Part shown: positions 7,581 through 17,300 of the stretch, one piece after another
How the letters are laid out: each line of letters opens with the position of its first letter
Numbering within the stretch: the stretch's first letter is position 1
Source of the DNA: Chitinophaga agri
Lineage (GTDB): Bacteria > Bacteroidota > Bacteroidia > Chitinophagales > Chitinophagaceae
Direction of reading: 5' to 3'
NCBI RefSeq assembly: GCF_010093065.1
Contig: NZ_CP048113.1
Location: 6,280,001-6,344,000 of the forward strand
DNA: 64,000 bases
Made by a program: the position numbers and the translations under genes
Notes under the pieces: model-generated
Seen by the model: only the letters and a program-made list of their open reading frames with translations
What the model was told of the DNA's origin: nothing
Databases searched by the model: none

Positions 7581-7988
7581 ATGAAAAAGTTAGTTCGACG
7601 TTTGGCAGTCATTTGCAGCATGACTGCTATTGTTTTAGGAAGTATGACAAGTTCCATTGCACAGAGCCCTCTTTGGGGACAATGTGGTGGTGAAGGCTGG
7701 ACTGGTACTACCTTTTGTGTATCTGGTGCCACATGTAATTTCGTAAATCAGTTCTACTCGCAATGTGTCCCTGGCGACGGCGGCGGCGACGGTAGTGGTT
7801 GTCCAAGCAGATGTTCCGGCGGCGGTTGCGGTTCAACATCATGTACGATTACGGCTCCCACAATTCCCGGAGTTGGTGGCGGTGGCGCATCCAAATCTGT
7901 AACTGCTGGTAGTGGTTACTTCGCTTGCTGTTATAGCACTGGAGTTACATTATATGCAAAGGCTTATCCAAACAGCTGCTGTAACTAA
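7581..7988 (+). CDS. Small secreted Cys-rich protein with CBM1-like module (copy 2)
   Basis: A 135-residue paralogue of the preceding gene. Signal peptide 1-27 (cleavage A27/Q28), CBM1-like module 32-62 (W32-G-Q-C-G-G; C46; C52; N56-Q-F-Y-S-Q-C62), a longer Gly/Asp linker (65-73) and the same C-terminal domain with G-Y-F-A-C-C-Y and a final S-C-C-N. All 12 mature cysteines are conserved with copy 1. The gene lies exactly 480 bp after copy 1 and shares long identical DNA runs in the signal and CBM1 parts, so it is a tandem duplication. The binding-face aromatics vary conservatively (Y to W, Y to F). It may bind cellulose, chitin or another glycan, or use the fold for something else. Confidence 0.82.
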   Translation: MKKLVRRLAVICSMTAIVLGSMTSSIAQSPLWGQCGGEGWTGTTFCVSGATCNFVNQFYSQCVPGDGGGDGSGCPSRCSGGGCGSTSCTITAPTIPGVGGGGASKSVTAGSGYFACCYSTGVTLYAKAYPNSCCN

Positions 7989-8063
7989 TTAAGCATAATC
8001 ACCGGATGCATACAGGGATGAAGTAATAGGACCGGTATTCCTGGTGATGAGCTGATCATTAAC

Positions 8064-8093
8064 TGACATTGTATGCACCTGCATACAATGTCA
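8064..8093 (+). terminator. Hairpin / probable attenuator after the peptide genes
   Basis: A perfect 13-bp inverted repeat, TGACATTGTATGC (8064-8076) with GCATACAATGTCA (8081-8093) around the loop ACCT. Only a weak T-rich run (ATCCTTTA) follows, so it is not a full intrinsic terminator. Its position between the small secreted proteins and the exporter genes suits partial termination or 3'-end protection, giving more peptide message than exporter message. Confidence 0.55.
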
Positions 8094-8123
8094 TCCTTTA
8101 CTCAAATATACCTATCATAGAAA

Positions 8124-9377
8124 ATGCGTAATGTTTTTATTCTGTTAGCCCTTTCGCTCACTGCCTGCAAGAGTAAGACTTCTACTGATGAGAATAATGG
8201 GCCTGTCCGTTACAATGCTACTACAGCTAATGAAAACCTGACAAAGATCAGCGTACCCGTAAGTTCAGGTCAGTTAAAGTTATCGGCTGTTACTGATGGT
8301 TACCAGGTCGTACGACCTGACAGTAAAAGTGACCATATGTTTGGAGAGATCAAGCAACTGAATATCACTGCTGATAAGTACATCATCTACGATGATATCT
8401 CATCTGCGGTTATGATCTTTGATAAGGACGGGAAGTTCATCAATAAGATAAAAGCAGGCGCTATTGACTCAGCCAATCTGCAATCTATAGATGCTATAGA
8501 TACCTATAAAGATAAGATCTATGTTAAGAGTGCGACCAGTAATAACTTGTCTGTATTTAACACAGACGGGCAACTATTGAAGCAAAATAAACTGCGCTTC
8601 TTCTATAGCAATTTTATGGTACTGAATGATAGAGAGGACATCCTGATGAATACAGATAAGATGATTAACTACATGTATGCCGGTGATACAATGGTGGCTG
8701 ACTGTGCGAATATGTATGTTTTTACTCCACCAGCGCAACAGTCAATCGCTTCTCAGTCCGGCCTGCTCAATACACCAAAATTACAACGTTATTTCCCTTT
8801 CAGTGTAAAGAAGTTTCCTAACGGCTCTTTGCATTTTTATGTGAATAATCCATTCAGCCGTGTTGGAGATGAAGTATATTATAATCTCGTATTCAGTGAT
8901 ACGATCTACACCATCACTGCTCCTGAAGTAGTAAAGCCTAAGTACGTTATTGACTTTGGTGACCATAAGAGTACATTCGATTTGCTGGAAAGGACCGGGG
9001 AAGAGATTTCTACCTATTTAAAGAAGCTGCCTGAAGAAGCATGCATGGTATCTAACTTTTTCGAGACACCTTCTTTTATTCACTTCGGTTATGCGTACCA
9101 TGGACAGTATAATACCGCTATCTATTCCAAGAAAAGCGGGAAGATTATCACCGGGCATTTAGAGAACGATCTCTTTGCACAGGAGCTGATGTTTATTGCT
9201 GCCGATGGGGATGAATTTATTGCTACCGTAAAGCCTTATAAAATGAAAGAGCTTGTGGCAAAATCATCCGCAACTACTACAGATCCCAATGCATTGCAGC
9301 AATTGGTGAAAATGACGACGGGGATGAGCGATAACGACAATGAGATGATCGTACGTTGTAAATTCAAAGCGTTCTAG
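8124..9377 (+). CDS. 6-bladed beta-propeller lipoprotein
   Basis: A 417-residue protein with a lipoprotein signal (L-S-L-T-A-C15). The body consists of repeated blade-like units such as Y-I-I-Y-D-D-I-S-S-A-V-M-I-F-D-K-D-G-K and K-I-Y-V-K-S-A-T followed by L-S-V-F-N-T-D-G-Q, as in the Bacteroidota 6-bladed beta-propeller family. Members are periplasmic or surface lipoproteins, commonly encoded beside small secreted peptides, thioredoxin-like proteins and exporters; their biochemical role is not established. Here it sits between the CBM1 proteins and the thioredoxin-like protein, only 2 nt ahead of the latter, so it is very probably part of the same system, perhaps as a chaperone or docking protein. 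Confidence 0.82.
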   Translation: MRNVFILLALSLTACKSKTSTDENNGPVRYNATTANENLTKISVPVSSGQLKLSAVTDGYQVVRPDSKSDHMFGEIKQLNITADKYIIYDDISSAVMIFDKDGKFINKIKAGAIDSANLQSIDAIDTYKDKIYVKSATSNNLSVFNTDGQLLKQNKLRFFYSNFMVLNDREDILMNTDKMINYMYAGDTMVADCANMYVFTPPAQQSIASQSGLLNTPKLQRYFPFSVKKFPNGSLHFYVNNPFSRVGDEVYYNLVFSDTIYTITAPEVVKPKYVIDFGDHKSTFDLLERTGEEISTYLKKLPEEACMVSNFFETPSFIHFGYAYHGQYNTAIYSKKSGKIITGHLENDLFAQELMFIAADGDEFIATVKPYKMKELVAKSSATTTDPNALQQLVKMTTGMSDNDNEMIVRCKFKAF

Positions 9378-9379
9378 TC

Positions 9380-10018
9380 ATGAAAATGAAAATCTTTTCG
9401 GGACTGCTTATACTGGCGTTCGCAGGAAATATTATACTGTTCTTTAAGAATAAAAGCAACGCACATAATGTGCCGGGGAATGTGGCCGTCAATAAGGAGC
9501 TGGCACAGCTTCAGATGAGTGAAACAAATAACAGAGTATTACAGCAAACGATGCAGCAATTTATGATAGAGCAGTTCACCAATGACGGAGTGCAACTGCC
9601 TGATCATATAACATTGACCGGTGGAGAGCAAATAGCTGCAAATAAGTTATTGCCCGCCTGTCATCGGGTGCTGGTCTTCCTGTTTGACAGGAATGCCTGT
9701 TCTGCCTGTGTGGAGCATGAACTAACAAATATTGCGGCCTTAAAAGAAGAATTGCACACAGATGAAGTGGTGATCCTGTCATCCTCCTTTCCTACACTCA
9801 CACAGGCACAGTTATATATAGAGCGGTTTAAGGTGCCGTATAAAGTATATAATATTGCGGATACGCTTGGATTCACCACGGAACACCTGCAACAGCCCTG
9901 TTATTTTGTACTGGACGATGCAAAAAAGACATCCCTCTTTTTTATGCCTGACAAGAATAATCCTTCTTTGTCCGATAGTTACCTGCAAATAGTACGTAAA
10001 CGTTTCTTTCATCATTAA
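9380..10018 (+). CDS. Membrane-anchored thioredoxin-like protein (CSAC)
   Basis: A 212-residue protein with one N-terminal membrane anchor (F-S-G-L-L-I-L-A-F-A-G-N-I-I-L-F-F) and a periplasmic thioredoxin-like domain. The redox motif C-S-A-C follows strand V-L-V-F-L-F-D-R-N-A, and L-Q-Q-P-C-Y-F-V-L-D looks like the cis-Pro loop. A helical stretch separates anchor and domain. It is the second thioredoxin-fold protein in the operon, 2 nt after the beta-propeller gene and 15 nt before the adaptor gene. Together with the CPRC lipoprotein it suggests an oxidising/reducing or isomerising pair for the 12-Cys secreted proteins. Whether it draws electrons from a DsbD-like partner is not visible here. 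Confidence 0.8.
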   Translation: MKMKIFSGLLILAFAGNIILFFKNKSNAHNVPGNVAVNKELAQLQMSETNNRVLQQTMQQFMIEQFTNDGVQLPDHITLTGGEQIAANKLLPACHRVLVFLFDRNACSACVEHELTNIAALKEELHTDEVVILSSSFPTLTQAQLYIERFKVPYKVYNIADTLGFTTEHLQQPCYFVLDDAKKTSLFFMPDKNNPSLSDSYLQIVRKRFFHH

Positions 10019-10033
10019 CCTTGTGACTGTAGT

Positions 10034-11113
10034 ATGATATTTTGCTGGAGATTGGTTGGGGTAGCCGGACTGTGTGCTTTTGCAGCATGCCAGTCTGCGC
10101 CTGCACGTACAGATAATATGGGCCAGGTTTTCGCCGGAAAGGAAGATAGTTTCTTTACTACCCGCGTACAGGTGCGTACCGTAGAGATGAGTGATTTTGA
10201 GCAGCAGATCTTCACAAATGGTAAGCTTGAAAGCCTGGAAACGCAGGTTATTAAATTTCCTTTTAATGAAAAGATCAGCCGTATCAATGTAAAGAACGGA
10301 CAGTATGTGCATAAATCACAGGTAATGGCCGAACTGGACAAAACAGCGGCTTTGCGTAAGCTGGTACGTACGAAAGATGCCTGGGAGCGGGCCATGATTG
10401 CGCTGGATGATAAGCTGATCGATTACGGTTACCGGTTGGCGGATACTGCCCGTGTACCACCAGGCATTCTTAAAATGGCGAAGATCAAAAGCAGCTATAC
10501 AACCTCCTGGCTGGATCTGGAAGAAGTGCGTTATGAAGTAGCGCAGGCTGACATCACAGCGCCGGTGGATGGTGTTGTATCTGGCCTGGAAGCAAAGACC
10601 GGTAGTTATGCAGAGACGTATAATATGCAATTCTGTACACTCATCTCTAACAGTAAGATGCTAGTCTCTTTTACCTTACTGGAATCAGATATTGTTTATC
10701 TCAAAGAAGGAATGGCAGTAACCGTTAACAGTTATGGAGGAAAGAATAAGATATTAAAGGGACACTTGCATGCTATCAATCCGGTGGTCGATAAAGACGG
10801 TATGATTAAGGTACAGGCGATAGTATCAGTACCAGCAGATAACGGTTACCTCAGTGGTATGAATGTGAAGGTCTGTATCCTGAATACTATTCCTACAAAG
10901 ATCAGTATACCCAAAGAAGCCATTGTACAGAAGCAGAATGGGAAAGTAGTATATACTTTTGAAAATGGAGTGGCTAAGCTTAACTATGTGGAGACCGGGC
11001 CGGATAATGAGAAATATATTGTGATCAATACCGGCCTGAAAACAGGGCAACAGATCATTGTCTCTAATCCGGAATTGCTGACCAACGGCGCGGCGGTTAT
11101 CGTTGACAAATAA
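10034..11113 (+). CDS. HlyD/RND-type periplasmic adaptor lipoprotein
   Basis: A 359-residue membrane-fusion protein with a lipobox (A-F-A-A-C19). It shows the split lipoyl-like domain: first half K-I-S-R-I-N-V-K-N-G-Q-Y-V-H-K, second half A-D-I-T-A-P-V-D-G-V-V-S-G. A short helical hairpin of roughly 60 residues lies between them, much shorter than in drug-efflux adaptors. The beta-barrel and membrane-proximal domains follow (K-I-S-I-P-K-E-A-I-V). It should bridge the two RND permeases encoded next and a TolC channel. The downstream permease begins 4 nt after its stop if the first ATG is used. Confidence 0.88.
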   Translation: MIFCWRLVGVAGLCAFAACQSAPARTDNMGQVFAGKEDSFFTTRVQVRTVEMSDFEQQIFTNGKLESLETQVIKFPFNEKISRINVKNGQYVHKSQVMAELDKTAALRKLVRTKDAWERAMIALDDKLIDYGYRLADTARVPPGILKMAKIKSSYTTSWLDLEEVRYEVAQADITAPVDGVVSGLEAKTGSYAETYNMQFCTLISNSKMLVSFTLLESDIVYLKEGMAVTVNSYGGKNKILKGHLHAINPVVDKDGMIKVQAIVSVPADNGYLSGMNVKVCILNTIPTKISIPKEAIVQKQNGKVVYTFENGVAKLNYVETGPDNEKYIVINTGLKTGQQIIVSNPELLTNGAAVIVDK

Positions 11114-11117
11114 CAAC

Positions 11118-14100
11118 ATGCAGCCTATGAAAGTATCCGATTTCTCAGTGATCGTGTTTTTCTTTGCATTAGCAGTGACTGGTTATTTTCTGTTGCCGCA
11201 GTTGCCTGTTAAACTGACACCGGAAAGGACCTCTCATGATATTAGTATTCATTGCAGTTATCCGGGTATGGCTGCCGCTAAAGTAGAACAGGATGTATCG
11301 CTGAAACTGGAAGGAGTCATTGCTACATTACCAGAGGTAAAAAACATCCGGACTGTGTCTGAGCCGGGGCAGTGCAATATTTCAGTTACCCTGGATGAGA
11401 ATGTGAATATCAGAGAAGCCAAATTAGAGATATCTACGCTTATAAGGCAACTGCATAAACTGCTGCCCGAAGGTGCATCTTATCCAATCATTACCGCCGG
11501 TGGTAGCAATACAGATGGAAGTAGTGTGATTTTATCCTATACATTTAGCGGTCCGGGTACAGCCAGAGAGCTGGCTACTTATTTTGATAAGCGCATATTG
11601 CCTGCGATTAATAGCATTCCCGGTATTAGTAAAGTAGTCATTAGTGGAAGACCGGAGAGGAAGCTGGTTATTCGTTATAGCAGTGAAAAGATTAGCAATC
11701 ATGGAATGACCAGTGAAACGATCAGTAGGGAGATCAGTAAATATATAGAACGGCAACAACTGGGCAGGGTAACTGAAACCGATGATAACGGCAAGGATCG
11801 GCGTGTTTACTTATCCGTGAGTAATTTGGTGGACGGTAATACTATCAGGTGGCAGCAGATTCCTGTCGCTGTGCTGAATGGGCATACCGTCTTGTTAGGA
11901 GAGGTTGCAACCGTTGCAATGGAAGATGAGGAAGGACCGGGCACATTAAGAATAAATGCACACCAGGCTATTACGTTCGGCCTTATTAGTGCAGGTTATG
12001 CCAATTCGCTGCATGCGGAAGCCGCTTCAGCACAGATCACTGCTATACTTCGAAAGCGACTTCCCGTCGGATATGATCTGATGTTACAGGAGAATAGTGT
12101 ATCGGTAGTGCGCAATACATTGAAAGAAATGATATGGCGTATATCGGGGATCATGTTGGCAGCCATACTATCAGGTATGCTGCTATTTAAAGGATATAGA
12201 TATGTATTTGTCCTGCTTTTATCACAGCTATGTATTGTTGGTATATGGAGCGTAATCGCTTATGCACTACATTACACCCTCACGGTACCTTTGATGGTAG
12301 GACTGTGCATAGCACTGATCTTTAGTATATATGGAGTCGTCATAAGGATGGTGAACAGCTCATTGGTTCGTTCGGGGGTGTTGTATACACTTGCGGGCAT
12401 ACATCTGATAGTCATCAGTACGTTATTAAGTTTGTTTGTTACCGATGCATTTGTCAGGGCAGATATCTGGGATATTGCGGGTCCCCTGATTACTTATACG
12501 TTGGTATCCTTACTGTCAGTATGGTTATTTGTACCAGCACTATGTAATAAGCTTCAGATAACTGTCAGGCGGTGGCGGCGCAGGAGCTATACAGCACCAA
12601 TACTGAGAGTCCCCTGTTATTTATACCTTTTCTATTCATCCCTATATCGTTGTAAATGGTTGTTAATACCGGGGGGTGTCCTGTTTTTCGGACTCCCCCT
12701 ATTTTTATTGCCTCAATACATGCAGCCTGGTCAGCCTGGTGCCGGATTGTATAATAAAACCATCGGTACATCAATTTATCGGTATACTATCAGACCTGTT
12801 ACAGATAAATGGCTCGGAGGTACATTGTCGCAATTTGTGAACCAGCAGATGTCGCCTTTCGCATATCAGCGGAAAGATCAGCGGACCCAATTAGAGATCA
12901 GTATCTCTGTTCCTGTGGGTATATCAGACAACCGGCTTGTTGCTGTGTCAGGTGCTTTTGAAAGCTATCTCAGGGATATGCCACAGTTAGAACAGTTCAG
13001 CACCAGAATGAAAGGTGATGGGAGTGCGCAGATGCGCATTGTTTTTAAGGATGCATATGCACAAGGCGGTTTTCCCATTTATCTGAAAAGTCGTCTTGAA
13101 GAGAAGGCTGCACAAACAGGACTGGCTAGTTTCATTATTACAGGACTGGGCGCTGGATTCAGTAATGTGAAAAGAAATGAGCTGGGTAATTATATGATCG
13201 AGGTGGCTGGATATAATTACAGGCAACTGTACGCTATTGCCGCAGATATCAGAAGAAAGTTATTAGAACAGCCACGCGTGAAAAGTGCTGTAGTAAGGAA
13301 TACTCATAGTAACACGGAGCGTTTGGGAGAAGGCATTTCCTATGAGTTCAGTTTCGGAATGATGGGAAATACTATACTTCGTGATGCTGATATGCAGGCT
13401 ATTGCAAGACAGAACGGCCATAATAGTAATACAGCACGTACCCTTGTTAGTATTCCTATGGAAGGGCAGCTGGTGCCTGTTGTATTACAGTCGGATAGTA
13501 GCACAACAATAGATCTGTGGAGCCTGCTGCATAGTCCCATCTCCAAAGATTCTGCTGCCTGGCTCAGACTATCGGAACAGGGGGGAATCGATACCATCTC
13601 AAAATCCTCAGCGATCGTACGTCAGAACCAACAGTATAACCAGGTGGTCCATTACACCTTACTGGGTGATGAACATTTTGGAGAATACTTCCGTGATAAT
13701 ATGATAGCAGATATCAGCGGACATCTTCCTATTGGCTATAAGATAGCTGCCAGTACGTCTATGGAAGCTTTACAGGCAGCACGTCAGTTGTGCGCCGCAT
13801 TGTTACTGGCAATGGTAGCTGTCTTTATTACAGGTAGTGTTGTGTTGAATGATCTGCGGCAGCCATTGTATATCACGTTGATAGTACTTTTCTCTTTTAC
13901 GGGAGTATTTATTACAGCCGTATTTTTAGAAGTTACGTTCAATGAATGCGCGATCGCGTTCTTTTTATGTAGCGGCTTTGTGGCCGGGGGGCCATTGCTG
14001 ATCACAATATTATATAGCGGCTTATTGAAAAGCCATGGTAACAGATGGGCTGTATTATTGTTGTTCATCACATTGCGAAGGACGGCCTTACCGGTTATAC

Positions 14101-14297
14101 TGTCAGCTATTTTCTGTGCAGGCGGCTTTTTGAGTTTCTGGTATTATACCAGTGATACGACCAACTATCTAAAGATGGTATGTGTAGCAGGCAGCATACT
14201 GATCGCCCTGCCTGCTTACTTTCTGTTCCTGCCTGTATGCCTGGCAGGTAAGCGCATACATCAGCAATACAATCACCTGCAGCGATATAAAAAATAA
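11118..14297 (+). CDS. Divergent RND permease subunit lacking proton-relay residues
   Basis: A roughly 1059-residue RND-superfamily permease with the usual layout: TM1, a large periplasmic loop (K-L-T-P-E-R-T and G-M-A-A-A-K-V-E-Q-D-V near the start), TM2-6, second loop, TM8-12. I choose the ATG at 11118; an in-frame TTG at 11103 would overlap the adaptor. TM4, where active pumps carry an Asp pair, reads G-L-C-I-A-L-I-F-S-I-Y-G-V-V-I-R with no acid. TM10, where AcrB has G-L-S-A-K-N, reads G-F-V-A-G-G-P-L-L-I with no Lys or Asn. This subunit is therefore unlikely to translocate protons alone and probably pairs with the next gene, 5 nt downstream, in a hetero-oligomer. Confidence 0.85.
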   Translation: MQPMKVSDFSVIVFFFALAVTGYFLLPQLPVKLTPERTSHDISIHCSYPGMAAAKVEQDVSLKLEGVIATLPEVKNIRTVSEPGQCNISVTLDENVNIREAKLEISTLIRQLHKLLPEGASYPIITAGGSNTDGSSVILSYTFSGPGTARELATYFDKRILPAINSIPGISKVVISGRPERKLVIRYSSEKISNHGMTSETISREISKYIERQQLGRVTETDDNGKDRRVYLSVSNLVDGNTIRWQQIPVAVLNGHTVLLGEVATVAMEDEEGPGTLRINAHQAITFGLISAGYANSLHAEAASAQITAILRKRLPVGYDLMLQENSVSVVRNTLKEMIWRISGIMLAAILSGMLLFKGYRYVFVLLLSQLCIVGIWSVIAYALHYTLTVPLMVGLCIALIFSIYGVVIRMVNSSLVRSGVLYTLAGIHLIVISTLLSLFVTDAFVRADIWDIAGPLITYTLVSLLSVWLFVPALCNKLQITVRRWRRRSYTAPILRVPCYLYLFYSSLYRCKWLLIPGGVLFFGLPLFLLPQYMQPGQPGAGLYNKTIGTSIYRYTIRPVTDKWLGGTLSQFVNQQMSPFAYQRKDQRTQLEISISVPVGISDNRLVAVSGAFESYLRDMPQLEQFSTRMKGDGSAQMRIVFKDAYAQGGFPIYLKSRLEEKAAQTGLASFIITGLGAGFSNVKRNELGNYMIEVAGYNYRQLYAIAADIRRKLLEQPRVKSAVVRNTHSNTERLGEGISYEFSFGMMGNTILRDADMQAIARQNGHNSNTARTLVSIPMEGQLVPVVLQSDSSTTIDLWSLLHSPISKDSAAWLRLSEQGGIDTISKSSAIVRQNQQYNQVVHYTLLGDEHFGEYFRDNMIADISGHLPIGYKIAASTSMEALQAARQLCAALLLAMVAVFITGSVVLNDLRQPLYITLIVLFSFTGVFITAVFLEVTFNECAIAFFLCSGFVAGGPLLITILYSGLLKSHGNRWAVLLLFITLRRTALPVILSAIFCAGGFLSFWYYTSDTTNYLKMVCVAGSILIALPAYFLFLPVCLAGKRIHQQYNHLQRYKK

Positions 14298-14302
14298 GTG
14301 TT

Positions 14303-17300
14303 ATGAAGGCCTTGCTCGGCAAACCAGTGTCTGTATTATCAGTATTTATATCGTTATTGTTATTAGGGTTGGTAGCTTCCCGGCATATACCCATATTGCC
14401 ATTACCTGATGTAGAAATACCTGAAATCTCGGTTTATCTGCATAATAAACAGTTTTCAGCAGTAGAGTTGGAAGAGACGATGACCGGATTGTTGCGTGGT
14501 ACACTGGGCCAGATGGCCGATGTCAATGAGGTTGAAAGTGAGACAAAGGACGGTGCCGCAGTGATCCATATCAAGTTCAGACATGGCACCGGTATGCATC
14601 ATGCCTTTATTGATGTCAATGAAAAGATCGATCTTTTTATGTCCAGGTTTCCTGCCAATACTGAACGTCCCCGCGTGGTGAGGGCTAGTCTGACGGATAT
14701 TCCGGTATTGTTTATCAATATGCAGCTTAAAGGCCAGGGGAATGAGCAGCAGGACGTCGGAGGCCTGGTACGCCTTGGAGAGCTGGCAACAGAGACTATT
14801 AAAAAAAGATTGGAACAACTACATGAAGTGGCACTGGTAGACGTGACAGGTGTGGAATATCCCGAAGTAAGGATCATACCAGATACGGCTACTATGATGG
14901 CGATCGGTATCCGACCGGAACAGTTCGTTGCAGTGCTGGAGCAACAACATATATCAATGGGTAGTGCATTGGTAAAAGACGGTATCTTTCAATACGTACT
15001 CTCATTTTCTTCAGCCGGATTGAATACAGTTGAAGATATACGAAATATAAAGTTCAGCTGGAGAGACAGGATCTATAAAATGGATGATGTAGCAGAGGTC
15101 AGCATTCGTCAGAAAGAGCGGGAGGGAGGTTATTTCATAGGAAATGCCGCAGGCATTAATCTGGCCGTTTTTCAGCATGATAAGGCCCGTATCGGCGATC
15201 TGAAAGCGGTTGTGAATACAGCTATTGAGCAGTTCAGCAAAGACTATCCACAGGTAGCTTTTACTGTTACAAGAGACCAGACTGCCTTGCTGGATGCTTC
15301 CATAAATAACCTGATGCAGGATCTTGTATTTGGTGGGATACTTGCTTATTTTATTCTCTTCTTCTTCATAAGAAACTGGCGTATCCCTATATTGATAGGT
15401 GTTACAATCCCTTCAGCGCTGATTATAAGTCTGCTGTTATTTTATATAATCGGCTTGTCTATCAACATCATTTCTCTTTCAGGATTGGTACTTGGATTAG
15501 GGCTGATGATAGACAATGCGATTATTGTCATTGACAATATTGTACAAAAATGCATGGACGGTATGCCGTTTGGAAAAGCATGTTTGTATGGCACTGCAGG
15601 TATGATCAGGCCTATGATCTCATCAGCGTTTGCAACAGTGTCAGTATTCATTCCACTGATCTTTATGGGAGGAATATCGGGTGCATTGTTTTATGATGAG
15701 GCCATTGCTATCACATTAGGTATTGCCGCTTCTTTGCTGATAGCAGTGATACTTTTACCAACATTGTTCATCATGTTTGAACGCAGTATATTAAAAGGTG
15801 GACTGATGGAGCAGCGGGTGAGAGAAGATGGTCCATTGACGAAAATATACGAAGCAGGTATCCATTGGGTATTTAAACATAAGCTGATAACAATGTTGCT
15901 GGTGCTGGTCGTATTGGGCACTGGATATGGATTGTTGTCGATATTGAGACAGGAACAGTTGCCACAGATCGAGCAGTCAGATCTGATAGTCAACATTGAC
16001 TGGAATGAGAATATTACATTCGATGAAAATGTGAGCAGGGTACAGGCATTGATTGGAGGGTATCTGAAGACTACAACGCGTATAGAAAGTTATATCGGTG
16101 AGCAACAGTTTATTCTGTCCAGGGAAAAAGAGCAGTCACCGGCTGCATGCGGCATCTATCTGATAGGTATGCGTGGGGCTGGACTGGAAAAAGTAAAGGC
16201 GGATATTGCACGGCAACTACAGTACAGATATCCACATGCTATTTTTAGTGTAAGAGCCCCGGCTTCCATTTTCGAACAGATCTTTGATGAATCGGCTTAT
16301 CCACTGGTGGCGCATTTAGCTGCTGCAGAAAATGGCGTCTTTCCTGATCCTGCAATGGCGGGTCAGATATTGCAGGACTGGCGTCGCCGTTTGGGAGATC
16401 AGCAGGTCATGCCCGTACCTGTGACGCTGAACAAAGAGCTGATACTTGATACGGAGAAATTGTTACTGTATCATGTAACAGCGGAGAGCATTTACAGGCA
16501 GTTAAAATTTATGATAGCAGATAACAGCGTCTTTGATATCAAAAACGGCAACCAGTTCCTGCCTGTTACGATGGGAGGGAATAGCGGAACACTGGATGAT
16601 ATATTGCGCAATGCGACAGTAATGAATGAACAAGGCTTACGATTGCCCGTACGGGAGATGGTTACTATCCGGAACAGGGTGAATTTTAAGATGATAGATG
16701 GCGGCAGGGAGGGGAAGTATATCAAGGTTCCGTTGAGTACCAGTGACCCCGAGAGGACGATGGCATTGCTGGCAGATAGTGTGAAAGATAGTGGTATGCA
16801 GGTGACGTTTGCAGGTGCTTATTTCGAAAGGCAGGAACTGATAAGGAATATAGGAGTCGTACTATTACTTTCTGTATTACTGCTGTACTTCATCCTGGCT
16901 GCACAGTTTGAATCCATGTTACAGCCATTGATTGTACTGGCAGAGTTGCCCATCAGTATTGCAGGCGCATTCATTATGCTCTACGTGTTTAAGTCTTCTG
17001 TAAATGTGATGTCACTGATCGGCATTATTGTGATCTGTGGTATTATACTCAATGACTCCATACTTAAAATAGATACCATCAATACGTTGATCAGGAAGCA
17101 GGGCATGTCAGTGATCGATGCCATCCATTTGGGCGGTAAAATGAGGCTGCATGCTATTTTAATGACCAGCATGACCACTACTTTATCAGTTGTACCTTTT
17201 CTCTTTGGGAATGATCTGGGGAATACATTACAACGGCCGCTGTCATTGACAGTAATAGGAGGGATGCTGTTCGGCACCTTCGTAAGTCTGTTCTTTATTC

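Noticed and set aside
7101..7988. Double-glycine bacteriocin-type leader in the small secreted proteins
   Set aside because: The N-terminus is a normal Sec signal peptide with a hydrophobic core and A-x-A-like site; the GGGG stretch lies within the mature protein, and no C39-peptidase ABC transporter is nearby.
11103..11117. TTG start five codons upstream for the first RND permease
   Set aside because: It would overlap the adaptor gene by 11 nt, while the ATG at 11118 follows the adaptor stop by 4 nt and gives a normal N-terminus.
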